Assembly (NCBI GenBank): GCA_951813515.1
Contig: OX638346.1
Location: 3,217,617 to 3,281,616 of the forward strand
DNA from: an uncultured Pseudomonadales bacterium
GTDB taxonomy: Bacteria; Pseudomonadota; Gammaproteobacteria; Pseudomonadales; Azotimanducaceae
Length of the DNA: 64,000 bases
Direction: 5' to 3'
Position numbers and translations under genes: made by a program
Notes under the pieces: model-generated
What the model was told of the DNA's origin: nothing
The model's input: only the letters and a program-made list of their open reading frames with translations
The model's database searches: none
Part shown: piece after piece, positions 54,305-62,994 of the stretch
Position numbering within the stretch: position 1 is the first letter of the stretch
Layout: each line of letters opens with the position of its first letter

Positions 54305-54481
54305 TGGGTGGGGGTGTGCGTGTCCCTGGCGTTCTCCGAGTACGATGGGTGGCACTACGCGATGCTCGCACTCGCGCTGATCGGCGCTGCCGTATTGACG
54401 GTGTTCCTGGGCGGTCGCGCCCTGGCGGGAGCGGAGATCCGGACGGAGGTTCCCGTTTCTCGCCGGGGTGAACTTCGCTGA
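54305..54481 (+). pseudogene. C-terminal remnant of the ABC permease
   Basis: In the same frame phase as the ATPase fragment and directly after two stops, codons read VSLAFSEYDGWHYAMLALALIGAAVLTVFLGG followed by a charged tail SRRGELR and TGA at 54479-54481. This is a final membrane helix with its cytoplasmic end, as in ABC permeases. All before it is missing. The pair of fragments points to one internal deletion in an ATPase-permease operon. Confidence 0.65.
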
Positions 54482-54503
54482 GGTTGTTGACCTCGGCCTT
54501 GTC

Positions 54504-54899
54504 CTACGACCAAACGCGTCCGCGCCATCCCGGGGTTCCATTGAGCGCGTCGAATTCAGCGTCTTTGGAAATCAGTGCCCAGCCCATTTCGATTGCTGTT
54601 GCGGCGATGAACCGGTCGAATGGATCCCGATGGGTCCAATCGAGGGCGCCAGCGCAGGCCGCGACCCCGCGAGTGAAGGGAGCGGACACGGTCTGCGTCT
54701 CGGACAGTAGCGCATCGATGTGCGGCACGATTTCCGGCCATTTGCCCAAGCGCGCCTTGCGAACGATCTCGTAGACGCTGATGGGGCTAATGTGGACGGC
54801 GTCTGCCTCGAGGATTGCCGTCTTTGCATTGCCGCCGAGACGGGCCGAGTCCATCAGGCCCCAAATCCACGCATGCGTGTCGAGCAGGACCGCGCTCAC
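54504..54899 (-). CDS. PIN-domain toxin (VapC-like)
   Basis: 131 residues, GTG start sharing one base with the antitoxin stop (TAGTG). LLDTHAWIWGL has the first PIN acid, ISPISVYEIVRKARLGKW the second, and THRDPFDRFIAATAIE the later acids, closing with ISKDAEFDAL. This subgroup commonly pairs with Phd-type antitoxins. It is an RNA-cutting toxin by family. Confidence 0.9.
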   Translation of the reverse strand: MSAVLLDTHAWIWGLMDSARLGGNAKTAILEADAVHISPISVYEIVRKARLGKWPEIVPHIDALLSETQTVSAPFTRGVAACAGALDWTHRDPFDRFIAATAIEMGWALISKDAEFDALNGTPGWRGRVWS

Positions 54900-55126
54900 T
54901 ACTTGCCTTCCCAGCGAGCCAGTTCTTCCTCGTCCAGGGGATCATCGAAATCCGGAACGGTGTCGACCAGGTTCGCCAGGGTGTCGAATTGGAATCCGCC
55001 CGGCTTCACGGGCACAAGCCGAACCGCGGGCTTGCCTTTGCGTGCGATGACCACGTCGTCGCCGGCTTCGGCGGCCGCGATGAGTTTCGAGAGCTGGGAC
55101 TTCGCGTTGTGGACGTTGACAAGCAT
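54899..55126 (-). CDS. Phd/YefM-type antitoxin
   Basis: 75 residues. MLVNVHNAKSQLSKLIAAAEAGDDVVIARKGKPAVRLVPV is the Phd/YefM dimer and DNA-binding domain, and the acidic tail (FDDPLDEEELARWEGK) would block the PIN toxin. The 17-bp palindrome at 55139-55155, 13 nt upstream, is a likely self-repression site. Confidence 0.92.
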   Translation of the reverse strand: MLVNVHNAKSQLSKLIAAAEAGDDVVIARKGKPAVRLVPVKPGGFQFDTLANLVDTVPDFDDPLDEEELARWEGK

Positions 55127-55138
55127 TGCCGACCTTAT

Positions 55139-55155
55139 CTAGCTAGACTAGCTAG
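55139..55155. promoter_or_regulatory. Palindromic operator of the Phd/PIN module
   Basis: CTAGCTAGACTAGCTAG: two perfect 8-bp arms around one central base, 13 nt upstream of the antitoxin start. Phd-type antitoxins bind palindromes of this kind overlapping their promoter. Confidence 0.7.
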
Positions 55156-55206
55156 TATAGGTGCGACGGCTCGTTGCGGCAAACGGGTTCCATTGCCCGC
55201 GACGGG

Positions 55207-55956
55207 TCAGTCGAATAGCAGCCCGCCGTTCAGGTCCACGACTTCGCCGGTGACGAAACCCGCGAGGGGGTGGGTCAGGAATGTCACCACGTGGGCGAAC
55301 TCTTCGGCTTCGCAGAAGCGCCCGACCGGAATCTGGTCCAGCACCGCCTGCTGTTCCGTCTCGGTCAGTTGTTCGGTCACCATCGGCGTTCTCACATAGG
55401 CGGGGGCGATACCGTTCACTGTCACCCCGTCCCCGGCCACTTCCCGCGCCAGCGAGAACGTCAATGCCGCCAGGGCGCCTTTCGACGTGCTGTAGGCGGT
55501 GCCGGCGGTGAGGCCGCCGTTCTTGCCCGCCAGCGAGCAGGTGTTGACGATCCGGCCCCAGTTGCGTTCCCGCATCCCGGGCAGAACTGCCTGCGACATG
55601 AACAGCGCGGCGTCCAGGTTCACCGCCAGCACGTTGCGCCACTCCTGGGGCGTGGTGGTGGCCGACTTGTTGTTCGAGAGAATGCCGGCGTTGTTCACCA
55701 GGATGTCGACCCCGCCGATCTCGTCCAGCAGCCGCCCCGCAGTGGCGCTGATCTCTTCCGCGTCGCGCAGGTCGATCTTCGCCGCGATGGCGTTCTCGCC
55801 CAGTTCGGCGGCAAGCTGGTCCAGCCTGTCCCGATCGATGTCCACCATGATGACCCTTGCGCCGCAGTCGATCAGGGCGCGACTCGTCGCCAGGCCGAGC
55901 ACGCCTGCGGCACCGGTCACGATGGCCGTGTGGTCGGTGTGTATGAGTTCCGTCAT
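55207..55956 (-). CDS. Short-chain dehydrogenase/reductase (SDR)
   Basis: 249 residues, classical SDR length. The cofactor motif TGAAGVLG, the acidic VDID that favours NAD(H), NNAG, and the catalytic Ser and YSTSK (Tyr-x-x-x-Lys) are all present. NGIAPAYVRTPM and LNGGLLFD close the fold. It would oxidise or reduce a sugar or hydroxy compound. It lies 20 nt downstream of the transaldolase gene on the same strand, suggesting shared carbohydrate metabolism. Confidence 0.92.
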   Translation of the reverse strand: MTELIHTDHTAIVTGAAGVLGLATSRALIDCGARVIMVDIDRDRLDQLAAELGENAIAAKIDLRDAEEISATAGRLLDEIGGVDILVNNAGILSNNKSATTTPQEWRNVLAVNLDAALFMSQAVLPGMRERNWGRIVNTCSLAGKNGGLTAGTAYSTSKGALAALTFSLAREVAGDGVTVNGIAPAYVRTPMVTEQLTETEQQAVLDQIPVGRFCEAEEFAHVVTFLTHPLAGFVTGEVVDLNGGLLFD

Positions 55957-55976
55957 GCGGACCGGGGAATGCGCCG

Positions 55977-57041
55977 CTACACCAGCATCCGGCCGCGGAC
56001 GATGGCGAGCAGTTCGTAGTAGCCGTCGATGAACTGATTCAGGGTGTGAATCGAAGGGCCGAAGCCGGCGAACTCATCGGGTGCCATGCCGTCCGGCTCG
56101 TAAGCCCGGCGGAAGTCCTTGAAGTTGGTCTGCAACGCTTCCAGGTAGGACGCATCCACCGGCTCGTGCAGCGACGGACCCAGGTCGACTTCGGCCGCGT
56201 CGAATTCCTTCCAGTTCTCGTACGGAATCGTTTGCAGCACGTTCGGACCGATGGTGGCCGACCACTGCATGATGTTGCGGAAGGCGGCCCCGAGCAGCGT
56301 GCCCCTGTAGCCGGCTTGTTCGAAGATCTCGGCGGCGCGCTTGAAGATGGCGATCCCGGCCCACTCGAGCGCGTCGGGATCGATGTCGATGCCTTCGACA
56401 TCGCGAACGCGTTTCAGGTGATCGTCGATCCGGCCACGCATGATGGTGACATAGGGGTGGATCGAGTCGGGATCCCGCGCTTCCCGCAAACCGCGCTCGA
56501 TCGCCTCCGCGGCGGCTACGGCCTGCGGCACGGAGAACGATACGGTCACGTTGACCGGCACGCCGCGCCTGGTGAGTTCCTCGACGGCTACGAGGCCCGC
56601 CGCCGTGCACGGAATCTTGATGGCGACGTTGTCGGCCACCGACCTTAGTGAGACACCATGCTCGACCATGCGCTTCGCGTCCGGATACAGCGTGGGATTG
56701 ACCTGCAGGGAGAGGTATCCCGCTGTCCCGTCCATCCGCTCGTGGACGGGCTTCAGTATTCCCGCCGCGATCCGTCCTATCCGGGCAATCATCTTCCAGG
56801 CGACTTCGACCTCGGTGTCGGTCGGGTTGTCGGCGATGAGCGCATCCACCTCCGGCAGCCACCGGTCCGGATCGCCCTTGACCACGTTGCCGACGATCAC
56901 CGGGTTCGATGTTGCCCCGACCGCCCCGTGGGCGACCGCATCGGCCAGTTCCTCCGGATCGCAGGAATCGTTCCACCAGTGCGCGCCCAGCGCACCCATT
57001 CGATGCATGTTGCCGACTGCGGCGACCATCGTCTGGCTCAT
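55977..57041 (-). CDS. Transaldolase-family protein
   Basis: 354 residues from ATG 57041 (MSQTMVAAVG). GAVGATSNPVIVGNVVKGD is the first transaldolase motif, and NVAIKIPCTAAGLVA contains the Schiff-base Lys. VPVNVTVSFSVPQAVAAAEAIERG follows, with FKRAAEIFEQAGYRGTLLGAAFRN near the end. It is at the upper end of the size range and has an extended C-terminal helix region, unlike the short Tal form. It transfers a dihydroxyacetone unit or cleaves a related sugar phosphate. Followed by the SDR. Confidence 0.88.
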   Translation of the reverse strand: MSQTMVAAVGNMHRMGALGAHWWNDSCDPEELADAVAHGAVGATSNPVIVGNVVKGDPDRWLPEVDALIADNPTDTEVEVAWKMIARIGRIAAGILKPVHERMDGTAGYLSLQVNPTLYPDAKRMVEHGVSLRSVADNVAIKIPCTAAGLVAVEELTRRGVPVNVTVSFSVPQAVAAAEAIERGLREARDPDSIHPYVTIMRGRIDDHLKRVRDVEGIDIDPDALEWAGIAIFKRAAEIFEQAGYRGTLLGAAFRNIMQWSATIGPNVLQTIPYENWKEFDAAEVDLGPSLHEPVDASYLEALQTNFKDFRRAYEPDGMAPDEFAGFGPSIHTLNQFIDGYYELLAIVRGRMLV

Positions 57042-57184
57042 AGCTCTTTCTCCACCTCGCTTTTCGATTCTACATCCAAAATGAGTCCTGTCGGCTTGCG
57101 ACCGGAGCGCACGTATGATTGCCGGATGCTTGTAGCACGACCGTCTCGGGGGAACTCGCGGGACGATGAGACTGGGAGTGGCAG

Positions 57185-58561
57185 ATGACAGATCCGGATC
57201 GCCGCCGGTTCCTGACGACGACATTGGCCATCGGTGCGGCCGCGAGCCTGCATGCCGTCGCAGCGCCCGGGTCCGGTAGTCCCGCCCGGCCCGCGAGCGG
57301 GCGTTCCGTGATGGGCTTGGCGGCGCCGCCGCTCGATACCGTTCGCGTCGGACTGATCGGCGTCGGCGAGCGCGGAGTGGGGTTCGTCCACCATTTCTGC
57401 AATGTCGAGGGCGCAACGGTCACGGCGATCTGCGATACGGACAAGGTCGCGCTGGACGCCGCCGTGGCCGTCGCCTTGAAATGCGCCGACTCGACGCCGG
57501 CGCTCTACACCGACGACGACTACGCGTATCGAGATCTGCTCGAACGGTCGGATGTCGATATCGCGGTGATATCAACGCCCTGGCGTTGGCACGCGATCAT
57601 GGCGATAGAGGCGATGGAGAGCGGCAAGCACGCCTTCGTGGAGGTGCCTGCGGTCACGACCGTGGAAGAAGCCTGGCGGCTGGTCGACACCTCGGAGCGC
57701 ACGCGGATGCACTGCATGATGCTGGAGAACGTCTGCTACGGGCGCGATGAACTGATGGTGCTCAACATGGTGCGCCAGGGTGTCTTCGGGGAAATCCTGC
57801 ACGGCGAGGCCGCTTACATCCACGAACTGCGCTGGCAGATGAAGCAGATGGACCGCAAGACGGGGTCCTGGCGCACACCATGGCATACGCGGCGCAACGG
57901 CAATCTCTACCCGACCCACGGCCTTGGTCCGATTGCCCAGTACATGGGCATCAACCGGGGAGACCGGTTCGACTACATGAGTTCGATGAGTTCCCCGGCC
58001 CTCGGACGGGCCGCCTATGCGCGACGGGAATTCCCGGCGGATCATCCCCGCAATCGGCTCGACTACATCGCCGGCGATATCAACACGAGCCTGATCAAGA
58101 CCCGTAACGGAGGCACGATCATGCTGCAGTACGACACCACTACGCCGCGCCCCTATTCGCGCCACAACCTGATCCAGGGCACCAACGGCGTGTTTGCCGG
58201 GTTTCCGAATCGCATCGCGCTCGAGCATGGAGGCGGCGCCTCGTTTCACGAGTGGGACTACGACATGACGAATTGGCGTGCCAGGTACGATCATCCCCTG
58301 TGGGTACAGATGGGCCGGCGGGCGGAGCAGCAGGGCGGTCACGGAGGCATGGATTACCTGATGTGCTGGCGGCTCGTGGATTGCCTCAGAAACGGTGAGC
58401 CGCTGGACCAAAACGTCTACGATGCCGCCGCCTGGTCCGTAATCAGCCCGATCAGCGCCGAATCAGTGGCGGATCGGGGCAACAGCAAGCCGATTCCCGA
58501 TTTCACCCGCGGCGCATGGCAGGCAACCGAACCGCTTGGCGTGGTGGGCGCGCGCGCCTGA
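57185..58561 (+). CDS. Gfo/Idh/MocA-family protein, GH109-like, Tat-exported
   Basis: 458 residues, ATG after GGGAG. A Tat signal [16 protein letters not shown] opens it. The NAD-binding motif is [11 protein letters not shown], followed by [27 protein letters not shown]. The [25 protein letters not shown] stretch is characteristic of GH109 alpha-N-acetylgalactosaminidases, which use NAD in a redox-assisted cleavage. Export suggests action in the periplasm on N-acetylated sugars. The D-aminoacylase gene follows 25 nt later. Confidence 0.85.
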   Translation: MTDPDRRRFLTTTLAIGAAASLHAVAAPGSGSPARPASGRSVMGLAAPPLDTVRVGLIGVGERGVGFVHHFCNVEGATVTAICDTDKVALDAAVAVALKCADSTPALYTDDDYAYRDLLERSDVDIAVISTPWRWHAIMAIEAMESGKHAFVEVPAVTTVEEAWRLVDTSERTRMHCMMLENVCYGRDELMVLNMVRQGVFGEILHGEAAYIHELRWQMKQMDRKTGSWRTPWHTRRNGNLYPTHGLGPIAQYMGINRGDRFDYMSSMSSPALGRAAYARREFPADHPRNRLDYIAGDINTSLIKTRNGGTIMLQYDTTTPRPYSRHNLIQGTNGVFAGFPNRIALEHGGGASFHEWDYDMTNWRARYDHPLWVQMGRRAEQQGGHGGMDYLMCWRLVDCLRNGEPLDQNVYDAAAWSVISPISAESVADRGNSKPIPDFTRGAWQATEPLGVVGARA

Positions 58562-58586
58562 AAAGGCAGTGAACTTGACCGACGCA

Positions 58587-60032
58587 ATGCTGCCGTATGA
58601 CACGTTGATCTCGGGCGGCACGATCATTGACGGCACTGGGAACAGCCCCTACCAGGCGGATCTGGCGATCAAGGATGATCGGATCGTCGAGATTGGCGAC
58701 CTGCATCATGCGCTTGCAGTTCGGAAAATCGACATTCAGGGGAAGTGCCTGGCACCGGGCTTCATCGACACGCACACGCACGATGATCACGCGTGCATGT
58801 CGGCCTCGTTCATGGAGCCGAAGATCAGCCAGGGCGTCACCACCGTCGTGGTCGGCAATTGCGGCGTGAGCTTGGCGCCGCTGGACCACCCGTCGGCCGT
58901 GCCCGAACCCATCAACCTGCTGGGGGAGTCCGAGGACTTCAGGTTCCCGGACTTTCAGTCCTATTTCGATGCCGTCGATGCGGCGCGGCCCGCCACCAAC
59001 GTGGTCGCCCTCGTCGGCCACAGTTCGCTTCGGGTCGCCGCCATGCCAGACCTCGGGCGATCGGCCAGCTCGAAGGAACTGGATGCCATGATCGGCATGC
59101 TCGACGACGCCATGCGGGCACGTGCGGGAGGGCTCTCCACCGGCGTCTTCTACCCGCTGGGCCGTGCGGCGGACAGCGATGAGATCATCCCGCTGGTGCG
59201 CACGGCGGGAGAGTATGGCGGCATCTACGCCACCCACATGCGCAACGAACACGACGCCGTCCTCGAATCCATGCGCGAAGTGTTCGAGGCGGCCCGTGAG
59301 GGCGGGGCGTCGCTCCTGATCTCGCACCACAAGTGCGCCGGTGCGCGTAACTGGGGCCGAAGCAGGGAAACGCTGGCGCTACTCGACTCCGTCCGCACGA
59401 CGCAGGACGTCAGCCTGGACATGTATCCCTACGACGCCGGCTCGAGCGTGCTCGACCTCGATCTGCTGGAAGACGGGATGCGGGTTCTCATCACCTGGTC
59501 GACCGCACACCCGTCCGCTTCGGGCAGTTACTTGCACGAAATCGCGCAGGAATGGGGCTGCACGGAACGGGAAGCCGGGGAGGCGCTGAAGCCTGCGGGC
59601 GCATGCTACTTCTTCATGAGTGAAGAGGATGTACGTCGCATCATGCAGCACCCGTTGGCCATGATCGGATCCGACGGACTGCCCATGGACCGGCATCCGC
59701 ATCCCCGGCTCTGGGGAACATTTCCGCGCGTGATTCGCAGGTATGCGATGGAGCAGGGCCTCTTCCCCATCGAGGAGGCGATACGAGAGATGACCGGCCT
59801 GCCGGCTGGCCGTTTCGGATTGCGTGAGCGGGGCACGCTGGCCGTCGGCAACTACGCCGACCTCGTTGTATTCGATCCACTCACCATTGCAGACCGCGCC
59901 ACGTACGAGAACCCGGCGGAAGCGTCTGAAGGTATCGACCACGTTTTCGTCAACGGGCGACTGACCTGGAGCGACGGGCAGGGGCCTCCTGCGGGGTACG
60001 GGCGTCTATTGCGACGCGACGCAGGCGGATAG
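58587..60032 (+). CDS. N-acyl-D-amino-acid deacylase (D-aminoacylase), amidohydrolase superfamily
   Basis: 481 residues counted from ATG 58587; a GTG at 58569 or TTG at 58575 could add a few. The metal site is APGFIDTHTHDDHAC with His63, His65 and Asp66, plus Cys92 in VVGNCGVSLAPL, a hallmark of D-aminoacylases, with GGIYATHMRNEHD further on. GSDGLPMDRHPHPRLWGTFPRVI and GNYADLVVFDP complete the fold. It frees D-amino acids from N-acyl forms, perhaps linked to peptidoglycan breakdown and to the preceding amino-sugar enzyme. Confidence 0.92.
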   Translation: MLPYDTLISGGTIIDGTGNSPYQADLAIKDDRIVEIGDLHHALAVRKIDIQGKCLAPGFIDTHTHDDHACMSASFMEPKISQGVTTVVVGNCGVSLAPLDHPSAVPEPINLLGESEDFRFPDFQSYFDAVDAARPATNVVALVGHSSLRVAAMPDLGRSASSKELDAMIGMLDDAMRARAGGLSTGVFYPLGRAADSDEIIPLVRTAGEYGGIYATHMRNEHDAVLESMREVFEAAREGGASLLISHHKCAGARNWGRSRETLALLDSVRTTQDVSLDMYPYDAGSSVLDLDLLEDGMRVLITWSTAHPSASGSYLHEIAQEWGCTEREAGEALKPAGACYFFMSEEDVRRIMQHPLAMIGSDGLPMDRHPHPRLWGTFPRVIRRYAMEQGLFPIEEAIREMTGLPAGRFGLRERGTLAVGNYADLVVFDPLTIADRATYENPAEASEGIDHVFVNGRLTWSDGQGPPAGYGRLLRRDAGG

Positions 60033-60054
60033 GATTGTTCGGGACCGGAGCAGC

Positions 60055-60573
60055 TTATTGGCTCGACGTGTCAGGTCCGTACGGCGCAACAACAGGCAAC
60101 GATTCCGGCTGCTTAGGTGGTGGCAAGAGGGTGTCCCGGTACAGTTGACGTTCTCGCCAGCGCTGACGCCAGGCGGCGCCGATCAGTGGAATAGACACGC
60201 CGGCGAGGGCAGCGTGAGCGATACTGAAGTAGTGGGCGTACTCCTCCGCGTACGCACTGGCGACCCCGATAGTCGCGCCGATGGTCACGGACCGAACGAC
60301 ACCGGTCGTCTTGCGGAGTGGTCCGTTAGGTAACCTGCGCGCCCCGGAAAGCTGATCGAACAGCACGCTCGATACACAGGCCACCAGCAAAAAGGCATAC
60401 ACGGACCCCACGATTTCCATCGGAACGCCACTGACCCAGGCAGGCCCCGCGAAGGCTCCACCAGCAGCGGCGTACTCGGAGAAGGCCTCGTTGACGCGGG
60501 ATTTCCTGTCCTCTGGATGTGCCACCGTCGTTACAAAACCCCACACCGTGCACAGGCGTGTCTCGGACGCCAT
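60055..60573 (-). CDS. Membrane protein of unknown function
   Basis: 172 residues from ATG 60573. Hydrophobic stretches lie near MEIVGSVYAFLLVACVSSVLF, SVTIGATIGVASAYAEEYAHYF and AHAALAGVSIPLIGAAW. The N-terminal 40 residues are soluble with WGFVTTVAHPEDRKSRVNEAF. The end is Pro-rich and charged. The frame is open far upstream but that part is antisense to other open frames and has no support. No family recognised. It ends convergently with the D-aminoacylase. Confidence 0.6.
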   Translation of the reverse strand: MASETRLCTVWGFVTTVAHPEDRKSRVNEAFSEYAAAGGAFAGPAWVSGVPMEIVGSVYAFLLVACVSSVLFDQLSGARRLPNGPLRKTTGVVRSVTIGATIGVASAYAEEYAHYFSIAHAALAGVSIPLIGAAWRQRWRERQLYRDTLLPPPKQPESLPVVAPYGPDTSSQ

Positions 60574-60680
60574 GTGGATCGACTTGCCATCAATCCTTAG
60601 CCCGCCAAGAGGGCCGAGTGTAGCGGCGATTGAGGGGTGAGGTGATTTGCCGTTCCCACGGGCGCGCGGTGGTACATCGA

Positions 60681-62915
60681 TCACATAGGCCTGAACGTGA
60701 CGGTCGCTCGCGTGAAGTAGATGTCCGTCCGTCCCTCGAATCCGGAGTCGACACCGAACAGCAACCAGGCCTGGCCGTCCGGAGATGCGGAAACGGGCGC
60801 GGGTATCGATTGAACCGGGAATACCTTGCGCTCCCATTGCCGCGGCTGCTCGCAGCTTCGGGAGTTGGCGACTTTGCCGAGCACCACGGCGTCTGCACCT
60901 CCGTTCGACTGCCTCCCGATGTCGATGTTCATTCTCAGCCAGGTGCCTTCCAGGACGGGCGATGGTTCCAACTCGCTCGCACCGGCCTTGATCCAGACGC
61001 TCTCGCCGGGAGCGCCGCCGATGCCAAAGCACCCGGATGGCGTACCGGTAGCGATCTCAACGCTCACGGAAACCTCGTATGCCGCACCAGGGACAAGGCT
61101 GCCGACCTGTCCCTTGAAGAACATGAAGAGGTCGTCGCTGCGATTGACTCCGGAGATGTAGAGTGCGGGGTCGGGCTCCAGCGGGGACGGGAGAGGGCGG
61201 TAGTCCGAGGTCAACTCGTAGATCTCCTCGTGGGCGGGCGGATAGTCGGCAAAGTCGGCGACGAATCCCTGCATTCCCTGACTGAAGTCGTAGGAGAACG
61301 CGAGGCCATGCGTGGGCCGGCTCGACAGGTTCGCGAGGTAGCCCGCGGGACTTGAAAGCAGGTTCAGGACCGTGATCGGCTGCTCCGACTCGACGACAAG
61401 CTGCCATCTGCCGGTTCCGTCGCCGAGTGCCCCTTCGGAACCCTCAACGCCGCCTTCGAGGTCCTGCGCAGTGAGTGTGTCTGAGGCGCGGGCGGGAACC
61501 GCAACGGAGACCGCGCCCGAAGAGCTTTCTCCGCGGTCATCGATGCCAGTGATCGTCACCTGAGCGCTCGCTCCGCGCGGGTTGATTAGGCGGAGCCGGC
61601 TGGTATGGTCAACGTCGTCGGCGGGACTGAATATGGCTACCCGGTGGGTAAGGCCCTCTTGCGGAACCGCTGATTGCATCGGCGCCAGGAATCCGTCGCC
61701 CGTCGTGACGTAGGTCAGCACCTCGATTTCGAGATCGCTTGTCAGCGCCAGCCGCCAGTCGCCATTGCCCGCGCCGGTGCTTCCGGTCAAACCCTTCCCC
61801 TGGTTACCCCTTTCGAGGTCGTTCGAGTCGAAGTGCTTCGTCTCGTTCGCCCCGAGGGAGAGTCCGAGCGACCCGTGTTCCTGGCCGGCGTCGTCGAAAG
61901 CCCTGATCGACACCGTCCCTGCCGCGTTCGAGCGGTTGATCACGCGCACGAGGCCGCTGCGGCCGAGCGGGTCCGATGCGGCCGGAAGGAACGGCGCGCC
62001 TTGAATTCCGCCGCGCTCGGTGGCGGGTGTCGTCGAGAGGTTCGCCAAGTGGCCGGTCGGACTCGAAAGCAGGCTCATCGCAGCTATCGACTGGTCCGAC
62101 TCTATGGCTAGCTGCCAACTGCCCGTGCCGACCCCCAGCGATCCGTCCAGACCCGCAGCGCTGCCGGACTCCAGTTCCGCCGCCGAGTATGTCCTGACAG
62201 CGCCGGCCGGTACCTGCACAGTCACCGGACCGGCACCGCGAGCGCCCGAATCGTCCGTGCCGGTGATGACCGCCGTTGCGGCGTTTTCGTCGAGATTGAC
62301 CAGCCTCAGCAAGCTCTCCTGGTTCGAGTCGGTCCCCGGGTCGAAGGTCGCGATCCGAAGTCCGCCGCCGCGCCCCGCCGCTGCGTCGTACATCGATGTC
62401 AGGAAGCCGTCCTCCGTACGAACGTAGGGCAGGACCTCGATTTCGAGGTCGCTGGCGAGTCCGAGCCGCCAGGCTCCCTGTCCCGCGCCCGTACAGCCCG
62501 TCAGCCCTGCGGCCCTGTTGCCGGTCTCCAGGTCATCGGAGCTGAAATGCGCTGTCTCCCTTGCGTCCAGCGATATCCTCAGTGGGCCGTGGGACTCTCC
62601 TTCGTCGTCGAACGCCTCGATCCATACATGGCCAGCCTCGGCAGAGTGGTTGATGATCCGCGCCAGGCCCTCGCGTCCGGGTGCGCCCGAAGCCGAAGGG
62701 AAGAACGGAATCGTGTGGCCGGATGCCGATGCCGGCGTATCGCCAACGGGGATCTCGCAGGAGGGCGGAGGAGGTAGGACGACTACCGGGTCCGGTCCCC
62801 CGCCGCCGCCACCGCAGCCGCCGACGAAAGCCAGCACGACCGCCAACGCAAAGGCTGCATCCAGCCGCGCCGTTCGCGCTGAATGCCCACGCTGCGTCCG
62901 GGTACCTGCTGCCAT
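60681..62915 (-). CDS. Repeat-built lipoprotein of unknown function
   Basis: 744 residues from ATG 62915. A signal stretch ends with GGC followed by six Gly, a lipobox with a flexible linker. Four beta-sandwich modules of about 120 residues alternate in an A-B-A-B pattern: A modules contain SLDARETAHFSSDDLETGN or its like (LGANETKHFDSNDLERGN) and TGAGxGxWRLxLxSDLEIEVL; B modules contain VPAGAVRTYSAAELESG-type text, a GTGxWQL stretch and LLSSPTGHLANLS. A C-terminal domain (about 560-744) starting YDFSQGMQGFVADFADYPP resembles a lectin- or jelly-roll fold. Function unknown, surface-exposed by likely location. Confidence 0.78.
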   Translation of the reverse strand: MAAGTRTQRGHSARTARLDAAFALAVVLAFVGGCGGGGGGPDPVVVLPPPPSCEIPVGDTPASASGHTIPFFPSASGAPGREGLARIINHSAEAGHVWIEAFDDEGESHGPLRISLDARETAHFSSDDLETGNRAAGLTGCTGAGQGAWRLGLASDLEIEVLPYVRTEDGFLTSMYDAAAGRGGGLRIATFDPGTDSNQESLLRLVNLDENAATAVITGTDDSGARGAGPVTVQVPAGAVRTYSAAELESGSAAGLDGSLGVGTGSWQLAIESDQSIAAMSLLSSPTGHLANLSTTPATERGGIQGAPFLPAASDPLGRSGLVRVINRSNAAGTVSIRAFDDAGQEHGSLGLSLGANETKHFDSNDLERGNQGKGLTGSTGAGNGDWRLALTSDLEIEVLTYVTTGDGFLAPMQSAVPQEGLTHRVAIFSPADDVDHTSRLRLINPRGASAQVTITGIDDRGESSSGAVSVAVPARASDTLTAQDLEGGVEGSEGALGDGTGRWQLVVESEQPITVLNLLSSPAGYLANLSSRPTHGLAFSYDFSQGMQGFVADFADYPPAHEEIYELTSDYRPLPSPLEPDPALYISGVNRSDDLFMFFKGQVGSLVPGAAYEVSVSVEIATGTPSGCFGIGGAPGESVWIKAGASELEPSPVLEGTWLRMNIDIGRQSNGGADAVVLGKVANSRSCEQPRQWERKVFPVQSIPAPVSASPDGQAWLLFGVDSGFEGRTDIYFTRATVTFRPM

Positions 62916-62994
62916 GGGATACGGTGTCGCCAAACCGCAAACAGTATACGGAGCCGACCGCCTGACGATGGATGGGATCCGCTGCGATCGCCGA

